The notes below the pieces were generated by a model. The model had not been told where the DNA came from. It saw nothing but the letters and a program-made list of their open reading frames with translations, and did not search any database. From Dryas octopetala (lineage: Eukaryota > Streptophyta > Magnoliopsida > Rosales > Rosaceae): DNA of 64,000 nucleotides. This document shows, piece by piece, positions 24,356 through 34,992 of this stretch. The translations under genes and the position numbers were made by a program. The stretch covers positions 9,951,304-10,015,303 of the forward strand of contig OY992836.1 in NCBI GenBank assembly GCA_963921425.1, given 5' to 3'. Within the stretch, counting starts at the first letter, position 1. Every line of letters starts with the position of its first letter.

Positions 24356-24363
24356 TATAAAAG
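24356..24363 (+). promoter_or_regulatory. TATA box of the antisense gene in the retroelement
   Basis: TATAAAAG in the plus sense, about 330 bp before the ATG at 24693 and outside the LTR. A CT-rich leader (24366-24440) follows, like many plant 5' UTRs. A possible leader intron has a GTAAGT donor near 24564 and a TTTCTAG acceptor near 24612. This suggests the antisense gene has its own promoter. Confidence 0.55.
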
Positions 24364-24692
24364 GCTGTTTTCTCTCTCTTCCCCCTCACTTTCCAACTTC
24401 CCAGTTTCTCAAATTCTCTCTCTCTCTCTCTCTCTCTCCCCGTAAATTTCTTCCTCTCCCCGCGGTTTGGGTGGTGGTCCGATCGTGATTTTGACTAGGC
24501 ACGGTTGTAGGCGAGGTGGTTCAGAGTGGATAGGGGGCGGAGAGTTTGGCCGGACAAAAACCAGTAAGTAATTCTGTCCATTTTCTGAGTTTTTGCATTT
24601 TCGGGTTTCTAGGTGTGTGTTCTTGAGTGTTCTTGAAAAAGGCACTTTTCAATCCAAAAAGGTAAGAGAGAGAAAATAGAAAAGTGTTTGTA

Positions 24693-27036
24693 ATGTCTGG
24701 AATCGATTCAAGCGGTCAGTTCGGCTCGGGGGATGCCTTTGAAGGATACAGCAACGCCGAGCTGAGCTGAAGCCCACCAGGGGGTGAGGCAGACTGGGAT
24801 AGTCTGTCCGAAGAGCTGGATGAGGTCATCTCGGCCTTGGAGCGTAACCCAGGCGAGGTATGCCGACCTCGGGGGGATGAGGAGAATCCCCAGTTTTTGA
24901 GTTCCGATCGGGAGCAAGGAGAGGACGAAGAAGGCGATGAGGAGGATGTGGATGCCGAGCCGAGCACAAGTGTTCCAAGGAGACTCATCTCGGGCTCGGA
25001 GGAACGGGACAGGGGTCACGAGGCATCGACCTCGGCTCGGCAAGTCATGGGAAGTCTGATCGACCCGGACTTTTATGAGGAGTTGGCGTGGAAGGCCGAC
25101 CAGATTCCCAATGAGATGACTGAGTTTCATCTCAAAGATTTGAGGGTTAGGTACGCAGTCCCCGCGTCTGTGCTGACAAGGCTGCCGACCGAGGGAGAGA
25201 AGCCGAGCCGACCCCCCCAAGAATGGGTGACCATGTACCTAGAGATGTTCGAGAACGGGGTTCGGCTCCCCCTGCATCCTTTCCTGCAGGACTGGCTGGC
25301 CATGATCGGCGAGGCGCCGCACCAGCTTAACCCTAATGTATACAGGATCATCCTGTCTATGCATATCTTGTGGCACAAGGTGCACAAGTGTGTGCCAGAC
25401 AAAGACATTCTGTTCTGCTCCTATGCGCTGAGGTTGAAGCAGAAGACCGAGCTCAGCTTCTACAACCTCCAGGCCTACTCGGGGCCGTTGTTCACCGGGA
25501 ATCCCTCTTCCCAGAAGACTTGGAAGAGAAGATACTTCTTCGTTTCTGGGGATTGGGAGTTCGCCGATCCGAACAGTCCTCCTCCGGCTCGGGTCCCCAG
25601 AGCCTTTAGGATTCCAGGTGGGCATTGGATGTCTGGAAGAGCCGATCCGAAAGAGACTTGTGTAGATATATATGTTTTCTTTTTTTTGAAGCTAACTCTT
25701 TCTGTTTCGTTTTTGCAGTTAGCTGGGGCAAGTACAAGCTTCGGGCCAAGCTTAGGGATCAGATCGTCGCCATAAGAGACTCGCCACCGGAGTATCTGTC
25801 CACAAAGTTTCTGCTCGGAGAAACCCAGATCAGGTCGAGTGGGATCTCCTGGTTTGTACCCAGGTGGAATCCGAGGACCGAGAAGGGGATGAATCCTGCC
25901 GATCTGGAGGCCCGGCTGAGAAGGAGGGCGGAGAGGAGCGCCCAGAGAAAGGCCGGAGGTCAGGCCCCCGCCGAGCCAGTCCGAGTGCCCGCCGCGGCGG
26001 CAGCCCAGCCTGGGCCCTCTATACCGAGGTCAGCTTGGCATGGAGAGAAGAGAAAAGGCGTCCAGACCGAGGCCCGTGTAGAGAAGAGGGCCCGGGCCGA
26101 GCCCGGTGGTGCCGATGCCGAAGTGTCTGGCTCGGTTTCCCTGAAGGCGGTGGAAGTGGACCCCTCCATCGAGCCGTTCGTGACTAGCTTCAAGAGCGTG
26201 GTCACGCCTAAAATCGTGGAGGGACTCTGGGCCGGTCAGGAGACGCCGAGCTTCAGCAGCAAGGCCCTGAACGCTTCCCGCCAAGCCATGGTGGTAAGTA
26301 TCTTTGACCTCGGTTTTTACGCTTTTTCCGCTCGGCTCGGACTAACAATTTCTCTCTGTTTTGCAGCTCGCCCTCAGGCAATTTAAGGCAGCCCAGGCCG
26401 CTGTCGACGTCGAGGCCAAGATGAAGAGGCTTCGGGAGAGGAACGGCGAGCTGAGGGAGAAGCTGGCCGAGGCCGAACAGCTGGTCAAGGCGGAGCGCGA
26501 ACGGTCCGCCGATCTGCGGACCAAGTTGGCCGAGCGGGAGATGGAGGTGGCTCGGCTCGAGAAGGAGCTTCTGAAGTCTGAGTAGAAGGTGGCCAGCCTA
26601 GGCCGTTGAGGCTGCCAAGCGGAGAGCTGTTGAGTCTCGGCGTCAAGCTGGGCTCCCGAGCGTCCAGGCACTTGCCAATGCCCAATTTGAGGGGTACCAG
26701 GAGCTTCTGGGGGTGATCCGGACAAAGAGGCCAGACTGGGATGTGTCTTTCCTTGCTGAGTCGGACGGCGAGGAGGATACCCAAGAGAGTCAACAGGAAG
26801 AGCTTCCTCCTCCCAATCGTGAAGCTCCGGCCGAGGTGGTAGCGTCCGTGGCCGAGCCGACCCAGGAGGATCCCCCGTTGCTCGAATACGAGCCGACCCC
26901 GATTCCCCCGGTCCCTGAATCCGATCCCAACGCTGAGATGCAGATTGAGGGGGTTGAAGTGGTGCAGCTCGGGGAAGAGACGCCTAAGGAGTCGACCGAG
27001 CCGATCCTGGAGGGACCTACCGAGCGATCTGCATGA
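24693..27036 (+). pseudogene. Antisense gene of the Tat element ('putative gypsy-type transposon', Transposase_28-like)
   Basis: This gene lies on the strand opposite to gag-pol, between integrase and the 3' LTR, as described for antisense ORFs of Tat-lineage elements. Exons by frame: 24693-25617, 25719-26293 and 26367-26585, joined in phase through GT-AG introns. Residues about 115-300 (from FYEELAWKADQIPNEMTEFH through the W.RRYFF region) look like the plant domain Pfam calls Transposase_28. After it come an Ala/Arg/Pro-rich linker with a KRKG-type basic patch and a long Leu/Glu/Arg coiled coil (exon 3). Breaks: an in-frame TGA at 24768, a TAG at 26583, and a frameshift before the acidic tail (26713-27036). 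Role unknown; despite the family name no transposase activity is established. Confidence 0.7.
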
Positions 27037-27579
27037 TCAATTGTTCTATGTGTTTATGTTTGTTATTGTTGTTTTTTTTTAAATTCCCGAGAAGATGTGT
27101 GGCTCGGGTTTAATGTGCCTTCAAACAATTTAATTATGTTTTTTGAATCATTATGTTATTTTAGCGTCTTCTTCCATTCCAAGTTGTTGCTAGTTCAGCT
27201 CGGGAACGAGACCAAAACCATAACAAGTTAACAAATGGATAAGAAAAAGATAAAAGTAACAATCATGATAAAGGCAATTTGCGATCAGCTCAACCTGACG
27301 ATCGCGATAGAATAAACTGTAATGATAAATTGCAACTTGTCTTCAGATCAGCCTAATAAGCATGATGAAGATAAGCAGAAATTAGAAACCCCTAATGATC
27401 CCAGATGGGCTTGATATACCCATTGAAATATTATGAATTTTGTTTTTGAGATAAATATTCAAACTTACTTTCAGATCGGCTCGGCATGCGCGATGAAAGT
27501 TTGAGTTTGAGGGTATATTTTTCTTTTAGAAATATCCTGTTGAACGTTAGGACTGTAGGAAGTCACTTCGGCTCGGACA

Positions 27580-27870
27580 AAGATTTTTATAAACCTGATA
27601 AGTCTGTACTATGCCGAGCATCGGGCCGAAAATGGCGCGCCAGCTCGGCACAGAAGTTTATAGACCTGATGAGTCTGTAATATGCCGAGCATCGGGCCGA
27701 AAATGGTGCGCCAACTCGACACATGAGTTTATAGACCTGATGAGTCTGTAATATGCCGAGCATCGGGCCGAAAATGGCGCTTCAGCTCGACACATGAGTT
27801 TATAGACCTGATGAGTCTGTAATATGCCGAGCATCGTGCCGAAAATGGCACTTCAGCTCGGCACATGAGT
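27580..27870 (-). repeat. 71-bp tandem repeat, about four copies, in the Tat element
   Basis: Units repeat every 71 bp; the anchor TAGACCTGAT (TAAACCTGAT in the first) is at 27590, 27661, 27732 and 27803. Each carries ATGCCGAGCATCGGGCCGAA with a small CCGA/TCGG hairpin, plus an AGCTCGGCACA-type segment. The array lies in the non-coding 3' region of the element. Tat-lineage elements are known to carry such arrays, which can seed satellite DNA. Confidence 0.9.
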
Positions 27871-28081
27871 TTATTATTTTTTCGAAGGAAACACTCAGAT
27901 CTTTCCTCTTTGTTGGAAGTGTATAGGAGTAGAGTCCCCAGTGTTTGCTTCGAAAAATGAGAAGAAGATGAGTCAAAAATGTGTTCATCCTTTCATTGAT
28001 TGGAACAAATGTTAGGTCGGACAGTCCCCGATCCTAACTACATTTCACTGGTAATAAATCTTTAAGTGTTCAGCATTCCAA

Positions 28082-28999
28082 CTATGCTTGAGAGGTTTCC
28101 CAGCCATAGTGGCCAAGTTGTAAGTGCCAGGCTTGACTATGCTCGTGATTCTGTAGGCCGATCCAGTTCGGATTGAACAAGCTCTCCTTGATGGCGAGAG
28201 GGTTTTTCTTCATGACGAGACTGCCCAATCCGAAGCTTCTGGGTTTGACCCTTTGGTTGTAGTATTTGGCTACCCTCTGTTGGTAGGCGGCTCGGCAGAG
28301 ATTGGCGTCGGTTCGCCTCTCTTCGATCATGTCCAAGCCGAGCCGAACTTCGGTGTCATTGGTCTCCGGGTTGTATGTGCCGGTCCGAAATGAAGGAGTC
28401 CTCATCTCGACCGGAACGATAGCATCGGTTCCGAACGCTAATGCATAGGGTGTTTCCTTCGTGGAGTTGCGATAGGAAGTTCGATAGGACCATAACACCT
28501 CTGACAAAAGTTCAGGCCAATTCCCTTTAGCATTATCAAGCTTAGACTTCAAGGTCCTCTTGATGATCTTGTTGATGGCTTCGACCTGTCCGTTTAATTG
28601 CGGATGGTAAGGGGCGGTGAAGCGCAAGTTGATGTTCAAATGTGAACAAAAACTTCTGAACTTCTTACAGTCGAACTGCTTGCCATTGTCCGCGATGATG
28701 GTATGCGGCATGCCGAACCGACATATGATGTTTTTCCAGACAAAAGTTTTCATCCGTTCGGCTGTAGTGGTGGCTAAGGGTTCAACTTCGGCCCATTTTT
28801 TGAAGTAGTCGACTGCTACTACGGCCATTGTGACTTGCTCTTTCGCCTTCGGCATAGGGCCGATCAGATCGCGGCAAACTGCTGGCATTTGACACAAGCG
28901 CAAGACAGATGATCTGCGTCCTTGTTCAGCGTAGGCCAAAAGTAACCCTGTCTGATTGTCTTGTAGGCGAGGGCTCTTCCTCCAGAATGGTTTCCACAT
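28082..28999 (-). pseudogene. Retroviral-type integrase remnant of the Tat element
   Basis: Core catalytic residues are visible: first Asp in VAVDYFKKW, second Asp in IADNGKQF and Glu in NGQVEAINK, the DDE triad used for strand transfer into host DNA. Zn-finger (HHCC) residues of the N-terminal part lie in another frame upstream (about 28900-29035), so a frameshift separates them. The C-terminal end departs from the expected continuation after MKKNPLA. Unlikely to be functional. Confidence 0.88.
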
Positions 29000-29037
29000 C
29001 TCTCCTCATGGATTTCTCTCAGCACATCCTGACCTTC

Positions 29038-29928
29038 CTAGGGGGTGACACACCGCAAGTAGGGTAGGGAGAAGCTCCTCTTGTAGAGTTGACCATCGAT
29101 TATGCTGAACCGAGCCGACCTCATCTTGATGAGACGTGCCTTGTCCCTCTCCGGGGGAAGGATCCCGGAGACCAAATAGTTGATGATCGGCGTCATCCAG
29201 TTCGGCTCGGCCTCGGTCTGCATGACAGCAGCTTCTTCTTCGGCGGTGCTAGGCTTGTCCAGGATTTCAACTGAGACGTGCCTAGCAGATCCGGTATCTG
29301 TGGCCGAAGCCAAGTGTGCCAAGACATCAGCCCTGCAGTTTTCTGCCCTCGGGATTTGGGACAGTTTGTATTCTTGGAAGCTCCCGAGTAGCAAGCGGGT
29401 CTTCTCGAGGTAAGCTGTCAGGCTAGGCTCTCGAGTCTCATATTCTCCCAATTTCTGATTGACGATGAGTTGGGAGTCGCTGAAGATGTTCAGCCTGGCC
29501 GCGCCGAGCTCTTTTGCCAATCTGAGTTCGGCGATGAGTGCTTCATACTCTGCTTCATTGTTAGATGCTTGAAATTTGAAGTGAAGAGCATACTCCATCA
29601 TGACTTGTTCCGGGGAGATCAAAACAAGTCTGGCCCCACTTCCCATCTCATTGGAAGATCCGTCCACGTATAGGGTCCAGGTGAGGAGATCAGCCTGGGT
29701 ACGATTGCCGTTTGTGTTTGGATCGGATGCGGTTGAGGTAGCGTCGGCGCGGGGTGGGTCTTCCGCTGTGGTGGTGGACTTACAGATGAAGTCTGACATG
29801 GCCTGGCCCTTGATGGCCGTTCTGGGACGGTAGATGATGTCAAACTCGCCGAGTTCGATTGACCACTTGATGAGCCGACCTGAAGTCTCGGGTTTGGCCA
29901 AGATTTGCCTGAGTGGCTGATCAGTCAA
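29038..29928 (-). pseudogene. RNase H end and archaeal-type RNase H domain of the Tat element
   Basis: The first part (TDQPLRQIL...) closes the normal gypsy RNase H. The second part holds a further RNase H of archaeal type: TWTLYVDGSS, NNEAEYEALIAEL and FSDSQLIVNQ supply the acidic catalytic residues. This extra domain is a hallmark of the Tat lineage. A stop (TAG) separates it from the RT frame at about 29947, and another follows at 29038. Confidence 0.88.
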
Positions 29929-29946
29929 GACGATGATTGAGTGAGC

Positions 29947-31089
29947 CTAGAAGTAGGGCCTTAGTTTCCGAGCCGAGCTGACCAGGGCGAGGGCCATCTT
30001 CTCGAATTTTGGATACCTAGTCTCGGCGTCCGCAAGGGCTCGACTTGTGTAGAAGACTGGATGATGTACCCCGCCGACCTCTCTCACCAGAACTGAGCTG
30101 AGAGCTGACTCGGAAACGGACAGGTAGAGGTAGAGTTCTTCACCCTCCTCCGGTTTGGATAAGATGAGAGGTTCCCCCATGTGCCTTTTCAGATATTGAA
30201 AGGTCTGCTCGCATTGGGAGGTCCATTCTATGCCCTTCTCTGCTCCCTTCAAAGCTTTGAAGAAAGGGAGGCACCGGTCAATGGACTTTGAGATGAACCG
30301 GTTCAGGGCGGTGACTCTTCCAGTCAGACTCTGGATTTCTTTGCGTGTCTTTAGGGACTTCATATTAATCAAGGCTTGGATTTTCTCTGGGTTGGCCTCG
30401 ATCCCCCGTTGGCTGACCAGGTAGCCAAGGAACTTTCCTGACCGAACCCCAAAGACGCATTTGGCTGGGTTTAGTCGCATCTGATACTCCTTTAGGACTC
30501 CGAACATGTCCGAGAGATCCTTGACGTGGTCATCCGCCTTGATGCTTTTAACCAGCATGTCGTCTACATAGACCTCTACGGATTTGCGTATAGAAGATCT
30601 GAACATGTGGTTGACCAGCCTTTGGTAGGTGGCTCCAGCATTTTTGAGGCCGAAGGGTATGACTTTGTAGCAGTACATGCCGCGATCGATTAGGAAGGAT
30701 GTGTTTTCCTGATCAGGTTTGTGCATGAGGATCTGATTGTATCCAAAATAGGCGTCCATGAAGCTAAAGAGCTTGTGTCCCGCCGTCGCATCGACGAGCT
30801 GATCTATCCTGGGCAGTGGGAAACTGTCTTTGGGACATGCCTTGTTCAGATCGGTGAAGTCCACACACATCCTCTATTTCTCATTGTTCTTCTTCACCAT
30901 GACTACGTTGGCAAGCCAATTGGGATAGTTGACTTCCCGGATGAACCCGTTGTTTTGCAACTTGGTCACCTCTTCAGCTATGGCTGCATATCTGACCTGA
31001 TCGTACGACCTTCTCTTCTGACAGACCGGTTTGCATCCCGGGTCAATGTTCAACCTGTGGGTGATCACGTCAGACGATATGTCTGGCAT
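29947..31089 (-). pseudogene. Reverse transcriptase / RNase H of the Tat element, with in-frame stop
   Basis: Contains the RT fingers-palm sequence (MCVDFTDLNKACPKDSFPLP), the SFMDAYFGYNQI block and the catalytic YVDD (near 30560), followed by connection and RNase H (FYTSRALADAETRY). The first 71 codons (31089-30874) are cut from the rest by a TAG at 30871-30873, where relatives have Trp, consistent with a single G-to-A change. A second TAG ends this frame at 29947. Confidence 0.92.
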
Positions 31090-31339
31090 GTCATCGTAAG
31101 ACTAGGCGAACACTTCTGCATTGGCACGTAGGAAGTCGAGTATGGCCGATCGCTGTGCTGGGCCGAGCTGGGCTCCTACGCAGACGAGCCGATCTGGCGT
31201 GTCCTTTGAGATCGGCACTTCTTCCCAGGCCTCGGCCACCTGCCGGAATCAGCGATGGAGTCCAGCTCCTGGGAGTTCGGCGGTTGACCCTTATGCCTGA
31301 TAGAGGTGGCGTAGCAGGATCGAGCCGAACACTGGTCCC

Positions 31340-31960
31340 CCTGTATGACGATGCAATCATCGCCTACTGGACACTTGATGAGAAGATTGGCGTAGTGGAC
31401 TATGCAGTCGAGGTCGACCAGGGCCGGTCTGCCCAGGATAATGTTATAAGCTGATGGTCGCTTGACAACGATGAAGTATGTCATGCAAGTTTTCTTGATT
31501 GGCCCATTCCCGAGCGAAAGGGGAAGGTAGATATGTCCGAGGGGTTGAACCACTTATCCCCCTAACCCGATCAAGGCTGGCGTATCAGCTTCTAACTTGT
31601 CCTCGCCGATGCCTATCTTCTCAAACGCAGAATGGTATAGGATGTTGACTGAACTTCCCCCGTCGATGAAGGAACGCGCGATGGTGGTTCCGGCTACCTC
31701 AGCCACTATGACCACTGGATCATAGTGTGGGAAGATGATCCCGTTTGTCTCACTCGGCTCAAAGGTGATCGGTGCCCAGTCCTTCCATTGTCTTTTGGAA
31801 GTGCTGGGCTAACCCGCTTGGATCGACAGGGACTCATGAACATGAGCCGCCTGTCTGACGTACTCCTTCTGGGATCGGTTCGAACTTCCCACGAAGGTTG
31901 GGCCTCCGCCGATTGATCCGATGGCGGCGTCCCGGACGTCAATGGTGTTGGTGAGCTTCT
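31340..31960 (-). pseudogene. Aspartic protease remnant of the Tat element
   Basis: Minus-strand frames read FIDGGSSVNILY (about 31640-31680), the retropepsin active-site region (DGGSS form common in this lineage), then YNIILGRPALVDL (about 31420-31460), the flap/closing region. A stop near 31560 and frame shifts break it. Confidence 0.8.
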
Positions 31961-33840
31961 TCAGCGCGGCTTTGGGTACCCTAGGTCTGCCGGCCAGGAA
32001 TTGGTTGATGTTACCTGCCCGGGCAAAAGTCTCAATTCCATCGCGGAGGGCGTAGCAGTCACCCGTGACGTGGCCATGATTGGAATGGTATTTGTAGAAG
32101 ACGCCCTCCTTGATCTGATCTGGGGTGGTCCCTTGATCTCCCTTGCAGCTGGGAGTTGATCCTTGATCTTGGAGAAGATTGTCTCCAGACCGGCGTTGAG
32201 AGGAGTGTACTCCGTATACTGGACGAACTTGGGCCCCTTGCCCAGAAGTTGGCGCGATTCCTCAATCCGAGACTTCTTGGTCTGGACCTGAGGCTTGGGG
32301 TTCGCGACTTCTCCCTCCTTCCGCTTGGCCAAGGTCGACTTGGAATTCAAGGCCTCCACCTGAGCATCTCATTCTTCCGCTCGCGCCCATTTGGTGGCTT
32401 CAGCAGAAAGCTCATCATAGGTGGAAGGAGGGTTCCTCATCAGATGGGAGCGAAGTCCTCCAACGAGCAGACCTTGCATAAGAGCATTCTTAGCCGATCT
32501 GTCGTCGCACTTCGTATATTCAATGTTGAAGCGGATCATATAGGTCTTGAGATTCTCTCCCTTCTGCTGTTTGATGAGCGACATATCGTTCAAGTTGTAG
32601 AGTCGTTCGGATACAACCTGATATCTCGTCAAAAAGGCCCTCCAGAGGTCGGAGAAAGAGTCTATAGAGTTCGGTTGGAGAGTTCGGAACCATCCCCGCG
32701 CCGATCCCTTCAATGTTGAAGGGAAGATTCTGCATTTTGTAGCTTCAGATGCCTGGCTGGCCTCCATGGCGTATCTGAAGCTGTCAAGATGATCATAGGG
32801 GTCCTTAGTCCCGTCATACTGATCCATCTTGGGGGTTTGGTATCCCTGGAGACCTCAGCATCCATGATCCTGTTGGTGTATGGGAGGGGGAGTTCTTCCC
32901 CGTGGTCAGTTCTGCCGAGATACCCCCTGGAGACCTCGACCTGGTCGAGCCGATCGTGGACACTCCGAATCTGGTTTTGGACCAAAGTCCGGACCAAATT
33001 TTCCACATTAGGTGTGGTTGGCTCAGCTGCTGTCTCCCCCGAGCGCTCGGTTCGGTCATTGAGCCTCTCGTTTACCTGCTAGCGAGTGATCCTTTTGCCT
33101 ACCGGACGCCGGTCGGACATGACCATGGTAGCTCCCAGACGATCACCCACGGGCCGTCTCCCCGAATGAGTTTCCGATGCGGAAGGACCTTGACTGGTGA
33201 CAGGGCCGAACCTGCTTCTGACTGGGACCCTGGGTTCGGTCGAACCAGTTGGACTGATAGCCCCCAATCTGGATCAGAGTGAAGGTCGTTGATTTGCGAT
33301 CGGGTCGGTGCGGTTTCCTCCCAAGCTTTCGGTGGAGTGTTTCCTGAAGGCCTCCTGCTTCTGCTGAAGGAGACGGTGGACGTTCAGGAACTCGACTTGT
33401 TCGGCCGGGGGCATATCCTCGAAGTCTGGAAAAGTGTAATCCGGATCCTACCGAGTATGCTGGCTGTCCGGCTCGGCTGGGGTACTCTGCCGAGAAGGGG
33501 ACGGCGAAAAGACCTCATGCTCAGTTCGGGTCTGACACGATCGGAATCCTGATCTCCCGCTGTTCTCGAGCTGGACGCGATGACGCGCAAGCTCCTCAGC
33601 TAGTTCAGCCTGTCTGGCGAGCAGCTCGTTATTCTGCTTGAGAAGTGCATTATCAGCGGCCAGATGTCGTTGATTCTCCTTAAGGAGTTTTTGAGCAACC
33701 CTGATCCTTGAAAGGCCTTTGGGTTTTGCTGTTCTGGGGAGTTGTGCTCCCCTTGTCTTCTCAGGTGTCTCAGGCAGATGTTGTTCATCATTCTGGGACG
33801 CTCCTGAAGAAGAACTGCTGTCACGAAAGATTGTAGTCAT
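31961..33840 (-). pseudogene. gag remnant of the Tat element
   Basis: Begins with MTTIFRDSSSSSG at 33840 and a coiled-coil segment (KENQRHLAADNALLKQNNEL), ending in a stop at 33448. After frameshifts the retrotransposon gag domain follows at 32827-32369 (DPYDHLDSFRYAM...GSARGWFRTL...FLTRY...LMQGL). The zinc-knuckle segment near 32046-32100 reads FYKYHSNHGHVTGDC, with Tyr where relatives have the first Cys. Multiple frame breaks mean no intact Gag. Confidence 0.88.
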
Positions 33841-33902
33841 GATGACTTGTTTGAAGGAAGAACTTAGCACTTGTGGTGATGAACACAATGGCTGAAAACG
33901 GT

Positions 33903-33922
33903 CTTCCCACAGACGGCGCCAA
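33903..33922 (-). other. Primer-binding site of the Tat element
   Basis: In minus orientation TTGGCGCCGTCTGTGGGAAG begins two bases after the 5' LTR. TGGCGCC is a usual start of the tRNA-complementary site in plant gypsy elements. This fixes the transcription direction as minus. Confidence 0.85.
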
Positions 33923-33924
33923 TC

Positions 33925-34978
33925 TGTTGATGCAAATTTCTGTAAGACATATGCAACAACTTAGAGATGGTGACTTGGTTGATCCGAAGCCTTACTGGAT
34001 GATGATGTGAGATCTTCCTGTATGAAAAACAATATCAAAGGAGAGGACCGGTGTGGTACCAGCCAAACACGCTCCGATGATGAAGTCAGTGATGTGTGTT
34101 TGGTGGTGTTTGAATATAAGTGAGAAAGCACAAGTGATGTGCTTGGGAGAATGGGAAGAACAAGGTAAATGTTCTGGGTTTATTCTCAGTAAGTAGGGTA
34201 TGCTCTTAGGTGAATGGAAGTTTTGTGTAAGTGTTTGTCTGGTGAAAGATTGATAGCTAGATCTCTTATTTTGCACATATGAGTTGGTATATATAGGCAA
34301 AGGAAATTGTAATGAGTAAGTTACCTGCATGTGGTTGGCTGGTTGAGAAAGATCCACGCGTTCGGTCGTGAACAGTGGCATGCACAGCTACCCACCTCCT
34401 TTGCATTCAATGCTGCATTGAATGTAAGTATGGAAGGTTCAGGTGAACTGCCTCAATAGTCATGAATGTGAGCTGGGAAGTCCCATTTGTCAGAAGATCC
34501 TATCAGGTGCATTTAAGTATGGCGGTTCGTCCAAACATGATCTTCCTTGGAATGGCGGCAAGAAGCCGAGCCGACCCGAACACATGTCCCTATGCGCGCA
34601 CATGAAGTCTATGTGCGATCGGATCGGACATAGACTATTAGAACCGAGCCGATACAGCAGGTGGTGATCCCCCCGAGTAGTAGCTGGCTGTGACTAGGGT
34701 CCGAGAAGATGTTCCCCCAGCGCCGAGCCGAACCGAACCGGGATGACCAAGCAAAGATGAACACTCAATCCTTTGGAAGATCCTCGGTTCGGGTCGGATC
34801 GAGCACGAATGGCTCGCCATGGTGATCCGATCTGAGCCGACAGAGGAAATGTCGAGCTGCGTGATGATGTGGAGGTCAAAGTTTGACCATTGAAAAGTCA
34901 AATACTGAAGATGGGTCTGACCAGCCACGTGTCCAGCCATGATTGGCTGTTAGATCGGTGTGGGTTTATCCACAAACA
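33925..34978 (-). repeat. 5' LTR (element orientation) of the Tat-lineage element
   Basis: 1,054 bp, about 40 differences plus one 1-bp indel against 22995-24049 by eye. The right boundary is set by TSD ATCAC and by return of the R sequence (ACTGAAACC). Confidence 0.93.
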
Positions 34979-34992
34979 ATCACTGAAACCAA

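Larger units (their letters stand above)
22995..34978 (-). mobile_element. Ty3/gypsy LTR retrotransposon of the Tat lineage, 12 kb, decayed
   Basis: LTRs at 22995-24049 and 33925-34978 are flanked by the 5-bp TSD ATCAC (22990-22994 and 34979-34983). In minus orientation the LTR starts TGTTTGTGG and ends ATCAACA. The primer-binding site TTGGCGCCGTCTGTGGGAAG (33903-33922) and a PPT with GGGGGA (about 24050-24063) sit where expected. The order gag, protease, RT, RNase H, archaeal-type RNase H, integrase, then a long non-coding/antisense-gene region before the 3' LTR, is that of the Tat group (Ogre/Retand-like). Frameshifts and stops interrupt gag, pol and the antisense gene, so it is not autonomous. 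The LTRs differ at about 40 positions by eye, mostly transitions. Confidence 0.95.

Noticed and set aside
27640..27860. CTGATGAG...GAAA spacing in the 71-bp repeats resembles a hammerhead ribozyme core
   Set aside because: Between CTGATGA and GAAA the required stem II does not form: GTCTG against GGGCC has mismatches next to the core. I see no matching stem III with a cleavable UH site. The pattern looks accidental.
27580..27870. Regular repeats with spacing, CRISPR-like at first glance
   Set aside because: Units are contiguous 71-bp tandem copies with no variable spacers, inside a plant retrotransposon.
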